From the NCBI GenBank assembly GCA_022414725.1, contig CM039462.1:120267197-120331196 (forward strand): 64,000 nt of DNA, written 5' to 3'. The notes under the pieces were generated by a model. It was not told the DNA's origin. It worked only from the letters and a program-made list of their open reading frames with translations, and did not search any database. The translations under genes were made by a program, and so were the position numbers. Origin of the DNA: Microglena sp. YARC. Taxonomy: Eukaryota; Chlorophyta; Chlorophyceae; Chlamydomonadales; Chlamydomonadaceae. Below are positions 55,801-64,000 of this stretch, piece after piece; position 1 is the first letter of the stretch; each line of letters starts with the position of its first letter.

Positions 55801-57562
55801 TCTTTTTTGGTTGGAAATGATGAGCATGGTGTGTGTGAATCTCATCCTGGTAGCAGGCAGAGGGCTGTGCAAGCTCATCTAGGACACTGTTTTTGTTTTC
55901 GACGACGCCTTGCGATTATGTCGCTGCATGGCGACGCATGGGTCTGGCTTAACTAGCCAGAAATAGCCCCCCAACCCCCCCAAGTTGTATGAATGGCACC
56001 TGTAGCCCACCAGGTTGCCCCCCCAAACCCACCAAATGGCCCCCTAAAGGCACCAAGTTTGCCCCAAACACACCAAATGGCACCTCTAACCCACCAAGGT
56101 GCCCCTCAAACCCACCAAATGGCACCTCTAACCCACCAAGTTTGCCCCAAACACACCAAATGGCACCTCCAACCCACCAAGTTGCCCCGAGACCCACCTA
56201 ATGGCCCCCTGAACCCACCAAGTTGCCCCCCAAACCCACCAAATGGCACCCTGAACCCACCAAGTGGCCCCCCCAAAACCACCAAATGGCACCCTGAACC
56301 CACCAAATGGCCCCGAAAGCAACCTTAAACGCCCCCACGGCACTATAGCTCACGGGTTTGAAGTGCGGGATTAAGGATGGCCCCGAAACCAAATGGCAGA
56401 CCCGGATCAGAAACGCATGTGGCAACCGAAGCGATTTGGTTACGATAGCTGGCTGACGTGCCACGCTTCAATTTGGGGCGATGTCCTCTCTCTCTCTAGT
56501 ATGACAGGTCCTAAACCGAAGAATATTTGATAAGTCCAAGCTTCGTTTCCGTGCAATGTTTCGCAAATCAACCATGCGTAAGGCTCCTATTTTCATGCGC
56601 CTCAAAAACGTTTTCAGTGCAGCACAGGTTGAAAGCCGATAATCAAATCTTTGGCCTGGAACCTGGGTGCACTAATCCCGCATTTGAGACCCGACCAAAA
56701 TTGCTGTGCGGCCCGTGTTATGCATGCCAGTTACGCTACTCACATTGCACAACTCTTGCCTGAATCAGGAACTGCTGCGATCCAGAGATTCGGAAGTGAC
56801 CTCCAGTCTGCAACAGCCTGGCTGCTGGATCATAGCGACACAAGCATAGAGGACATTGCATCGCAGCATGACGACTCACGGCAGCCTGAAGTAGACATCA
56901 ATACAGAGTTGAGGCAGCTTGCTGAGGCCAAGAGCTGTGCAGGTGTATCCAATCAGGTGATGCAGCAGGCAGTTGTTGATGCGTGTGGTGATGTGGGCCA
57001 GGCGATCAGCACGATCTACAACAAGGCAGCAGAGAAGCAACGAAGGCGGAAGCTCACCAGCCAGCAGCAGCAAGGGGGGGATGGTGGTCACCAACAACAT
57101 CAACAACAACAACAACAGCACCCAGGCTCAATGTCGTATGCCTCATCCTGTGATGAGGATCCTAGTTTAGGCGGATTCACGGGGGAGCAGCGAGGAGCGC
57201 CTAATGGATGGGTAGGTGGGCAGCAGCCTCCTGGTAGACCTGGCGTAGGTAGCTATGACCCTATTGCGGCGTCTCCCAGTCTAGGCAAGCCTGCTTCACG
57301 TCTATCCTCATGGCTTAAATCTGGGGCCGAGGAGGAGGCGGACAGCACCTGGCCCAAACCACATGGAAGCACACCCTCTTGGCCCCAGAATGAATCCAAC
57401 GAGTCCTCGTTTGCACAGCCTCTAAGGAATGGGAGCTTGCAGGCCAGCTTTGGGTGGGACGGGAGTAGTCAAGGGCAGTCGCACTTCTCTAGTGGCTTGG
57501 GCGGCTTGCAAGGCTTTGACACCTTTGGTGCAGATGCAAGTGTGCCTGCAGCACGCTGGTAG
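49865..57562 (+). CDS. RING-like zinc module / proline-rich / UBA-like protein, 6 exons, 715 aa
   Basis: Exons: 49865-49996, 50081-50197, 50294-50344, 52766-52917, 54004-54905 and 56769-57562 (stop TAG). All introns are GT..AG and phases fit exactly. An in-frame TAA 33 nt upstream makes ATG 49865 the likely start. Residues 9-91 form a Cys/His cluster (C9, C12, C27, H31, C32, C33, H43, C46, C66, C80, H88, H91) with spacing like an atypical RING or cross-brace finger. About 101-150 is a Lys/Glu-rich helix (AAEKLEAKKKAEEEKQR). About 151-420 is low-complexity with polyproline stretches, then a basic KNLTKAQKKNLKRAERKKK. The segment around exon 5/6 (LAQQLQRLSFEEW.. QRFGSDLQSATAWLLD) and about 525-550 (MQQAVVDACGDVGQAIS) resemble UBA-type ubiquitin-binding helices. 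I infer a cytosolic ubiquitin-pathway protein; E3 activity is unproven. The precise family is not recognised. Confidence 0.85.
50950..51030 (-). mobile_element. dispersed repeat family B, reverse copy
   Basis: ccctcaacctaccgcaacgt aataaggcgtagta and then atttatttattt is the reverse complement of the AAAT + agtacgccttattac arrangement at 44.3 kb. Confidence 0.55.
51073..51273. mobile_element. TIR MITE copy
   Basis: gtttttcttttcatctatga with gcagcagcttctatgcgg, and at the right cctagaagctgctatgaaaa with gctgagaagaaaaa. Inside intron 3 of the zinc-finger/UBA gene. Confidence 0.75.
51270..51495 (+). mobile_element. dispersed repeat family A, copy
   Basis: agtcctattcagtgtcgcaa, aatggagccgacagaagcca, then gtcaggcttaaatttttctg, to aggggctccgccaaaaactg. 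It directly follows the MITE copy. Confidence 0.7.
51541..51734. mobile_element. TIR MITE, best-preserved copy
   Basis: Left end tagcttttcttttcagctac with aagcagcagcttctaggc, right end gcctagaagctgctgctggt with agctgaaaaatagcta. Inverted repeats of about 36 bp with few mismatches, interior about 120 bp without a gene. It may be bounded by TA. Confidence 0.85.
51825..51995. mobile_element. related element (ctggcagcttccagccagct)
   Basis: Shares actttcagacgcactagcta and aggagctgcctagaagctgc with 36085-36245; a diverged relative of the TIR MITE family. Confidence 0.5.
52025..52450. repeat. inverted and direct repeats (attcagcggatgttttggat)
   Basis: caattcagcggatgttttgg at 52045 pairs with caaatccaagtcatccactg at 52206 and ccaaatcatccgctgaatgg at 52393. 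Between them cagaattctcgattctcagg-type text is repeated. It may be a folded MITE or two head-to-head elements. Confidence 0.5.
52940..53450. repeat. GGT-rich minisatellite (ggtggtgatggtggtgtctt)
   Basis: Degenerate 12-30-bp units in intron 4 of the zinc-finger/UBA gene. Confidence 0.93.
53765..53975. mobile_element. palindromic MITE (atcatatgat family), reverse copy
   Basis: gtgacatcatatgatatcgc, agcccagtcaaactgatgat, cagtcagactgccggcatca and tgatatcatattgcctctcc. It has an internal duplication compared with 42911-43100. It ends about 30 bp before the acceptor of exon 5. Confidence 0.6.
55100..55165 (+). other. candidate cassette exon 5a (66 nt, phase 1-1)
   Basis: After the acceptor CTACAACAG it reads TSKTSLPLAQQLQRLSFEEW to a GTAGGT donor. 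Length and phase would allow insertion between exons 5 and 6 without changing frame, adding 22 residues that repeat the end of exon 5. Confidence 0.4.
55364..55429 (+). other. candidate cassette exon 5b (66 nt, phase 1-1)
   Basis: After the acceptor CTGAAACAG it reads TGKKSFTLAQQLQRLSFEEW to a GTAGGT donor. Same length and phase as 5a. Confidence 0.4.
55618..55800. repeat. 43-bp repeat (gggctgtagcctgcaggctg)
   Basis: Four nearly identical units of cagttacgggctgtagcctg with tgaccgactggcaaca, in intron 5. Confidence 0.93.
55980..56335. repeat. about 30-bp repeat (cccaccaaatggcacc)
   Basis: About ten units of aacccaccaaatggcacctc / aacccaccaagttgcccccc, in intron 5. Confidence 0.92.
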
Positions 57563-58680
57563 TGAAGCAGAGCGTAGCCTGGAGTATCTGATAATGGACA
57601 AACCAGTCGGCCGCCAACTGCGAGCCTTATTAGGTTATCGCAGTTAAATTATCTGCATAGCACCAACTCCGAGCCCCCCGTTGTTTACAAGTTGTTGAGG
57701 TTTGGTTCACCAGTAGTGTTAGTTTTGTTTGCAGCCCTTCCCAATATTGAGGCTAGGCAAGTCTATTTAGCCTATTTGGCTACGCCTGTACCGGCTAGAC
57801 TGTGTAAACACTACTCTCACATTGGAGACATGACAGTTATAAGTACATGTGGAGATAGCTCAGGTGATGATTCCCTGCTGCCTTCCATGTACCTGGTCCA
57901 TAGCCCTGGCTTGTCATAGGTGTATACCTGAGCAATACAACTGTTAAGCTGCGAGACACTTAAACAGTGGTGTGGCTGGAGTGGCTTTTTTGTGAGTCAA
58001 ATTTTGAAAAGCCACATTAAAGAGAGCCCCAGCTTGATTAGGAATAGTTTTTACATTTTTCAGTCTCAATGCAAGACGATGGATGCAATACCCCCCCATA
58101 GTCTGGGCGAGAGCACAGCTCCCTGTTTAATGTGCACACCTCAGCGCCAGTGTAATGAATATTATATGGTCGTATTCTCATTCCTCACTAATGTATTGTA
58201 TCCCCAAAATTGAATTCTTTTATCCTCCATTGTATCCTGGCTCCACAGATTGTGAGATTCCTACTAAACAATCCACCTACAGCATGGTATGCTGCCGTAC
58301 TTTGCCCCATGTGTGCTCGCATGCAAGCAACTCTGTCGATATTCCCTCTTTTGGCCTGTAACGATAGAATATTCGGTTTTTAATATGTACCGATTTACTG
58401 GTGTGTATTAGTGATAAGTAGGGTGAGGCAAAGCCCCGGTAGATATACGGTACATATATAGAAATATCCTTTTTATATGTAGCAGTATATATATGAGCAG
58501 GGCTGGTTTTTTGACAAGGGGCTTAGGGCACCTTCAAAAAACACAAAATGTGGTTCGATACTTTGATGCTAAGGGCACAGGGCACCATATCATATTACAG
58601 GCTGCTTCTAAAACAATGAAGGAATGATCTGATGTCTATCTGATGTAACTGCATATATTAGAGATATACAAAATGCGGTG
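57563..58680. other. 3' flank of the zinc-finger/UBA gene, no gene recognised
   Basis: Presumed 3' UTR and intergenic sequence. No canonical AATAAA polyadenylation signal lies near 57.6 kb. Short open frames lack support. Confidence 0.45.
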
Positions 58681-58689
58681 TGTATATCT

Positions 58690-58694
58690 GTGTG

Positions 58695-58745
<51 letters not shown>
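58690..58745. repeat. (CT)n(TA)n microsatellite
   Basis: tctctctctctctctctctc directly joined to tatatatatata. Confidence 0.95.
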
Positions 58746-58748
<3 letters not shown>

Positions 58749-58762
58749 GTTCAGGTATATCT

Positions 58763-58915
58763 AGAGAACGGCAATTTGATATCATGCTATGATGCCGGCA
58801 GTCTGACTAGGCTAAATTACCAATTACCGGTACTGGTATATACAATATTATATGATGTTATTTGTATGATCTCAAACTCGCCTTTGGCCAACATCATTTG
58901 ATTTGCTTCACCCTC
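58763..58915. mobile_element. palindromic MITE (atcatatgat family), eroded copy
   Basis: agagaacggcaatttgatat, gatgccggcagtctgactag, then actcgcctttggccaacatc. Family B text follows at 58935. Confidence 0.6.
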
Positions 58916-59179
58916 GTGAATTCGTGATCAATAAATATATAGTACGCCTTATTAGAGGGCCAGCCAGTTCGCTTGCACTGGGCCACCTACTAACCCTTCC
59001 TGGCAAGTGTCCTCAACATCATGTTTTTATTTCTTGCCACCAGGTTGGACACACATGCTTGATGAACTTATGGTACTCCAAATTGCCGCTACTTCTTGTA
59101 CTCTCAATCAGTATCACTGAATCCACTGATAAAATATAAACTTATCCCGTGTTTGCAAGTTCTCAACTGTTTATAAGCA

Positions 59180-59560
59180 AGTTCTAGACAGCGTCACATG
59201 CAGAAAATTAGTGGGGAGTGTTGGAATCGGAATCGAGCGGACCAAAGCCAGTTAGTTACGAAACCGTTGGCTGACGTGTCAGGGTTCGCCTCGGTTGCAC
59301 GTCGAACGAACAAACAAACAAACAAATAAACAAACTAACTAGCACACAAACAAACAAATAAACAAACAAATAAACAAACACACAAACACACAAACAAGCA
59401 AACAAACAAACAAACAAACAAACAAACAAACAAACAAACAAACAAACAAACAAACAAACAAACAAACAAACAAACAAACAAACAAACAAACAAACAAACA
59501 AACAACGGGGTGACTCTTGGGGCTCCAGCCCACCTGAAGGGGGGCTCCGCCATAAATAAA
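59180..59560 (+). mobile_element. dispersed repeat family A with (AAAC)n expansion
   Basis: agttctagacagcgtcacat, gttagttacgaaaccgttgg and gctgacgtgtcagggttcg, then aaacaaacaaac over about 200 bp (59305-59502), then ggggctccgccataaa. Elsewhere in the family this place holds only a short cagacaga motif, so the array grew inside the element. Confidence 0.75.
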
Positions 59561-59589
59561 CCCCTATCATCGTCGCCTAGAGTAGGTGG

Positions 59590-60040
59590 CATGGGTGACA
59601 GGGTACTTCAGAGGACCCCCAGCTCTGCTACCTGAGAAGCAACGCACCCTTTCTTCAACGTCAACGGACCCTCCCCACGTTCCTACGACGCAACGGACCC
59701 ATCGACGTTGCGTCTGCGGCGGAGGACGCAGCGTCCTGGACAAGCCTGCTCTGCGGGTGCTGCTCCAACTCTCCCAGCCATATATCCACATAAAATTTGA
59801 AATTAGCAATCGGGCACTGAAGACGAGAAGTCGAGAACCACAAGCACCCGGCGCTGCCTGGGAGCCGTGTGGGGTGTTGGGGTCGATGCCTCAGACTAGA
59901 GCCCTCTGGACTAGAGGGTCTCTCAGAACATGGCTCCGCCAGTTGTGGGTAGATCTGGCGCGCATCGCTGACGTGGCGTTACGTTGGATAGGGTTTATAT
60001 GATGCAACCCATAGCTGGGTCGAGCACAGGTGAGGGTGAT
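59590..60040 (+). other. possible upstream exon(s) of the 60-kb gene
   Basis: One frame reads LLQLSQPYIHIKFEISNRAL and continues open to 60002. A good donor (GAGCACAG|GTGAGG) lies at about 60028. I cannot join this in phase to the exon at 60171, so an exon is missing or this is noncoding. Confidence 0.25.
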
Positions 60041-60170
60041 CTCTGAATGCGGAGGACCCTTTCACTGATATTCACCCTTTCCCTGATATTATATGATTTG
60101 TTGCCTTGTCGCCCACACAGTCAGAATTTGACGTAGGTAGATTCTAGCCTCCCTTCGAGCAACTTAACAG

Positions 60171-60594
60171 CACCATGAATACCCTCAAAGGCGGTGCTGC
60201 TGGGCGCTCGGTTTCCCAGACCCAAAGTGCGCGCACCCCGCCTTCCGTCCCTATGCCATCAAAGATGTTGAAACAGCATGTGCGCTGCAGCACTCATCTA
60301 CAAGCTGGGATGGGTTTGCCCTCCCCTCCCAAAGTGTGAGTACCGTAAGCCCTACTTGGTCGCACGTCCTCTCTCGCAGCTCACGCGGCCGACTCCATCC
60401 ACTCGCAGGGGTGCCGACAAGTGGCCGAAGAAGTCGTCTTTGTACATATTGCGGACGGATGGAAAGAGCTGCAGTCGGGAATTGGTGACAGGTACATGGG
60501 CATTGAGAGCAGGAGGGGGTCTCTGGTACATGAGAGGCTGGCTCTAGAGTCTAGGATAGGATTGACAAAGGAGAATGGTAGCATCAGTAAATAG
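60171..60594 (+). CDS. last two exons of an unrecognised gene
   Basis: Exon 60171-60335 follows acceptor ACTTAACAG and reads HHEYPQRRCCWALGFPDPKC then AHPAFRPYAIKDVETACALQ and HSSTSWDGFALPSQS, to donor GTGAGT. Exon 60409-60594 (acceptor ACTCGCAG) reads GCRQVAEEVVFVHIADGWKE then LQSGIGDRYMGIESRRGSLV and HERLALESRIGLTKENGSISK, to TAG. The phase is 0. A rival model uses donor A|GTGTGA at 60334 with the acceptor at 60379, adding THAADSIHSQ before GCRQV and leaving a 45-nt intron. An ATG at 60174 lies in a different frame and is not used. The product is soluble, with Cys/Trp near its start. The tail VLVHERLALESRIG-like region is helical. No family was recognised, and earlier exons were not found with confidence. 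Confidence 0.6.
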
Positions 60595-60714
60595 GTCGTA
60601 TTTACTGTGATTTGGGAAGTGATGCATGTGATGTCGTGTATTGCACTTGAGGCTGTAGACAACACATGCCTGCTGATAGGACCTGCGGTACAAGAGGGCA
60701 AGGGCATTGACATA

Positions 60715-60925
60715 CCAATCGAAACCATATTGATAACATATTTACCAGTTGATTTGCCACTTGATAATATATGTATACAATATTTACCAGTTGATAACAT
60801 ATTTATCAAATATTGACCAGTTGATATCGTATTTATCAAATATTGACCAGTTGATAACATATGTATACAATATTGATTATAGTTGATAACATATGTATAC
60901 AATATTGACCAGACGATATACCAGT
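60715..60925. repeat. about 40-bp AT-rich repeat (ccagttgataacatatttat)
   Basis: Five imperfect units of accagttgataacatatgta and acaatatt. Confidence 0.88.
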
Positions 60926-61069
60926 TGAGGATCCCGGTGCCTCTGCTGAGTAAGCTCTAGTTCGATAAATATATAAATCCTATGTTTCAGCTCGTTCTGG
61001 CTTGGTAGGTGTTTGGGTGTGTTATGTTTAGGGTGGATGCTTGCCAATGAATGCGGTTTTGAAAGCACA

Positions 61070-61140
61070 TTCAGTACGCTTTATTACTAGGCGTAAGGTT
61101 GAGGGGCCAGCCTGTTTGCTTGCTCTGGGGCCAACCACCA
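61070..61140 (+). mobile_element. dispersed repeat family B fragment
   Basis: agtacgctttattactaggc gtaaggttgaggggcc and ctctggggccaaccaccaaa match 44.37 kb. It ends where the 30-bp satellite begins. Confidence 0.6.
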
Positions 61141-61159
61141 AAGCTCATCTTGGATCTTG

Positions 61160-63985
61160 GATGGAGGAAGCTCATGGCATGCATGCCAGTGACAGTGGCA
61201 GTGACAGTTCATGACATGCATGACAGCATGGAGGAAGTTCATGGCTTGCATGACAGCATAGAGGAAGTTCATGGCTTGCATGACAGCATGGAGGAAGTTC
61301 ATGGCTTGCATGACAGCATAGAGGAAGTTCATGGCTTGCATGACAGCATGGAGGAAGTTCATGGCATGCATGACATCATGGAGGGAGTCCATGGCTTGCA
61401 TGACAGCATGGAGGAAGTTCATGGCTTGCCTGATAGCATGGAGGAAGTTCATGGCTTGCATGACAGCATGGAGGAAGTTCATGGCTTGCATGACAGCATG
61501 GAGGAAGTTCATGGCTTGCATGACAGCATAGAGGAAGTTCATAGCATGCATGACAGCATGGAGGAAGTTCATGGCATGCATGACAGCATGGAAGAAGTTC
61601 ATGGCTTGCATGACAGCATGGAGGAAGTTCATGGCATGCATGACAGCATGGAGGAAGTTCATGGCTTGCATGACAGCATGGAGGAAGTTCATGGCTTGCA
61701 TGACAGCATGGAGGAAGTTCATGGCTTGCATGACAGCATGGAGGAAGTTCATGGCTTGCATGACAGCATGGAGGAAGTTCATGGCTTGCATGACAGCATG
61801 GAGGAAGTTCATGGCTTGCATGACAGCATGGAGGAAGTTCATGGCTTGCATGACAGCATGGAGGAAGTTCATGGCTTGCATGACAGCATGGAGGAAGTTC
61901 ATGGCTTGCATGACAGCATGGAGGAAGTTCATGGCTTGCATGACAGCATGGAGGAAGTTCATGGCTTGCATGACAGCATGGAGGAAGTTCATGGCTTGCA
62001 TGACAGCATGGAGGAAGTTCATGGCTTGCATGACAGCATGGAGGAAGTTCATGGCTTGCATGACAGCATGGAGGAAGTTCATGGCTTGCATGACAGCATG
62101 GAGGAAGTTCATGGCTTGCATGACAGCATGGAGGAAGTTCATGGCTTGCATGACAGCATGGAGGAAGTTCATGGCTTGCATGACAGCATGGAGGAAGTTC
62201 ATGGCTTGCATGACAGCATGGAGGAAGTTCATGGCTTGCATGACAGCATGGAGGAAGTTCATGGCTTGCATGACAGCATGGAGGAAGTTCATGGCTTGCA
62301 TGACAGCATGGAGGAAGTTCATGGCTTGCATGACAGCATGGAGGAAGTTCATGGCTTGCATGACAGCATGGAGGAAGTTCATGGCTTGCATGACAGCATG
62401 GAGGAAGTTCATGGCTTGCATGACAGCATGGAGGAAGTTCATGGCTTTGCATGACAGCATGGAGGAAGTTCATGGCTTGCATGACAGCATGGAGGAAGTT
62501 CATGGCTTGCATGACAGCATGGAGGAAGTTCATGGCTTGCATGACAGCATGGAGGAAGTTCATGGCTTGCATGACAGCATGGAGGAAGTTCATGGCATGC
62601 ATGACAGCATGGAGGAAGTTCATGGCTTGCATGACAGCATGGAGGAAGTTCATGGCATGCATGACAGCATGGAGGAAGTTCATGGCTTGCATGACAGCAT
62701 GGAGGAAGTTCATGGCTTTGCATGACAGCATGGAGGAAGTTCATGGCTTGCATGACAGCATGGAGGAAGTTCATGGCTTGCATGACAGCATGGAGGAAGT
62801 TCATGGCATGCATGACAGCATGGAGGAAGTTCATGGCTTGCATGACAGCATGGAGGAAGTTCATGGCATGCATGACAGCATGGAGGAAGTTCATGGCTTG
62901 CATGACAGCATGGAGGAAGTTCATGGCTTGCATGACAGCATGGAGGAAGTTCATGGCTTGCATGACAGCATGGAGGAAGTTCATGGCTTGCATGACAGCA
63001 TGGAGGAAGTTCATGGCATGCATGACAGCATGGAGGAAGTTCATGGCTTGCATGACAGCATGGAGGAAGTTCATGGCATGCATGACAGCATGGAGGAAGT
63101 TCATGGCTGCATGACAGCATGGAGGAAGTTCATGGCTTGCATGACAGCATGGAGGAAGTTCATGGCTTGCATGACAGCATGGAGGAAGTTCATGGCTTGC
63201 ATGACAGCATGGAGGAAGTTCATGGCATGCATGACAGCATGGAGGAAGTTCATGGCATGCATGACAGCATGGAGGAAGTTCATGGCTTGCATGACAGCAT
63301 GGAGGAAGTTCATGGCATGCATGACAGCATGGAGGAAGTTCATGGCTTGCATGACAGCATGGAGGAAGTTCATGGCATGCATGACAGCATGGAGGAAGTT
63401 CATGGCATGCATGACAGCATGGAGGAAGTTCATGGCTTGCATGACAGCATGGAGGAAGTTCATGGCATGCATGACAGCATGGAGGAAGTTCATGGCTTGC
63501 ATGACAGCATGGAGGAAGTTTCATGCATGCATGACAGCATGGAGGAAGTTCATGGCTTGCATGACAGCATGGAGGAAGTTCATGGCTTGCATGACAGCAT
63601 GGAGGAAGTTCATGGCATGCATGACAGCATGGAGGAAGTTCATGGCTTGCATGACAGCATGGAGGAAGTTCATGGCATGCATGACAGCATGGAGGAAGTT
63701 CATGGCATACATGACAGCATGGAGGAAGTTCATGGCATGCATGACAGCATGGAGGAAGTTCATGGCTTGCATGACAGCATGGAGGAAGTTCATAGCTTGC
63801 ATGACAGCATGGAGGAAGTTCATGGCATGCATGACAGCATGGAGGAAGTTCATAGCTTGCATGACAGCATGGAGGAAGTTCATGGCTTGCATGACAGCAT
63901 GGAGGAAGTTCATGGCATGCATGACAGCATGGAGGAAGTTCGAGGCATGCATGGCATTCATGCCAGTGACAGTGACAGTGATATT
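61160..63985. repeat. 30-bp satellite, about 92 units
   Basis: Units combine catgacagcatggaggaagt with tcatggcttg. About 26 consecutive units between 61.65 and 62.44 kb are identical. Variants (cttgc to catgc) cluster at both ends. One-base indels at about 62445, 62715, 63108 and 63520 break the frame. Because 30 is a multiple of 3, open frames of hundreds of codons occur on both strands (HDSMEEVHGL, MTAWRKFMAC, MNFLHAVMQA). The array is flanked on both sides by short gccagtgacagtgacagt-type text. Confidence 0.96.
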
Positions 63986-64000
63986 TCTTTACTGAAGTTG

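Noticed and set aside
56651..56768. Start of the last UBA exon at the ATG at 56651
   Set aside because: The frame upstream of the CAG at 56766-56768 has no resemblance to the rest. The acceptor there joins exon 5 exactly in phase to give EEWRGTAAIQRFG.
61087..63995. HDSMEEVHGL, MTAWRKFMAC and MNFLHAVMQA repeat proteins on both strands
   Set aside because: The 30-bp unit is stop-free in several frames, frames are broken by indels, and the array is bounded by repeat debris. I keep it as a satellite.

Overview
This window is nuclear DNA of a eukaryote. Coding sequence is cut into short exons with GT..AG introns, separated by kilobases of tandem repeats, MITE-like elements, tRNA-derived SINEs and microsatellites. 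The lineage cannot be fixed from sequence alone. A protist with an intron-rich, repeat-bloated genome, possibly a green alga, is my guess at low confidence. No rRNA gene, complete tRNA gene, CRISPR array or bacterial operon is visible.

Layout. 0-4.3 kb: a small paired EF-hand gene (+). 4-7.3 kb: pyrimidine-rich and other minisatellites. 8.3-20.9 kb: exons of one or more unrecognised plus-strand genes, best supported at 14.45-15.6 kb, ending in a 5.3 kb array of a 19-bp satellite. 21.8-24.7 kb: exons of a serine-rich protein (+). 24.7-32.5 kb: two copies of the same 3.3-3.4 kb on either side of a gap of exactly 1000 N, most simply an unmerged contig overlap. 32.5-38 kb: repeats and transposon remnants. 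38.2-49.3 kb: a complete six-exon minus-strand gene for a DTW-domain tRNA acp3U-transferase-like protein (344 aa), whose first intron holds an 840-bp pentanucleotide array. 49.87-57.56 kb: a complete six-exon plus-strand gene for a 715-aa protein with a RING-like zinc module, a charged helix, proline-rich stretches and UBA-like helices. It diverges from the DTW gene across about 570 bp. 60.17-60.59 kb: the last two exons of another plus-strand gene. 61.2-63.96 kb: a 30-bp satellite.

The most striking signal is a repeated architecture rather than one gene. At about a dozen splice junctions, the exon edge together with its acceptor or donor is tandemly duplicated into the neighbouring intron. 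It occurs in the EF-hand, 14-kb, DTW and zinc-finger/UBA genes. Some introns look as if they grew from copies of their own splice junctions. In two cases the duplicate would make a phase-preserving 66-nt cassette exon. In another the decoy acceptors lead straight to a stop codon. The 19-bp satellite also appears to have been seeded by exon-like sequence beside it.

Nearly all long open frames here (polyproline/histidine, HRVPQFAPSPSICTESLN-type, QSNPI/GLDWI, HDSMEEVHGL) are satellites or microsatellites read in frame and are not annotated as genes. Exon models were built by hand from splice consensus, phase continuity and protein-family resemblance; none has transcript support here.
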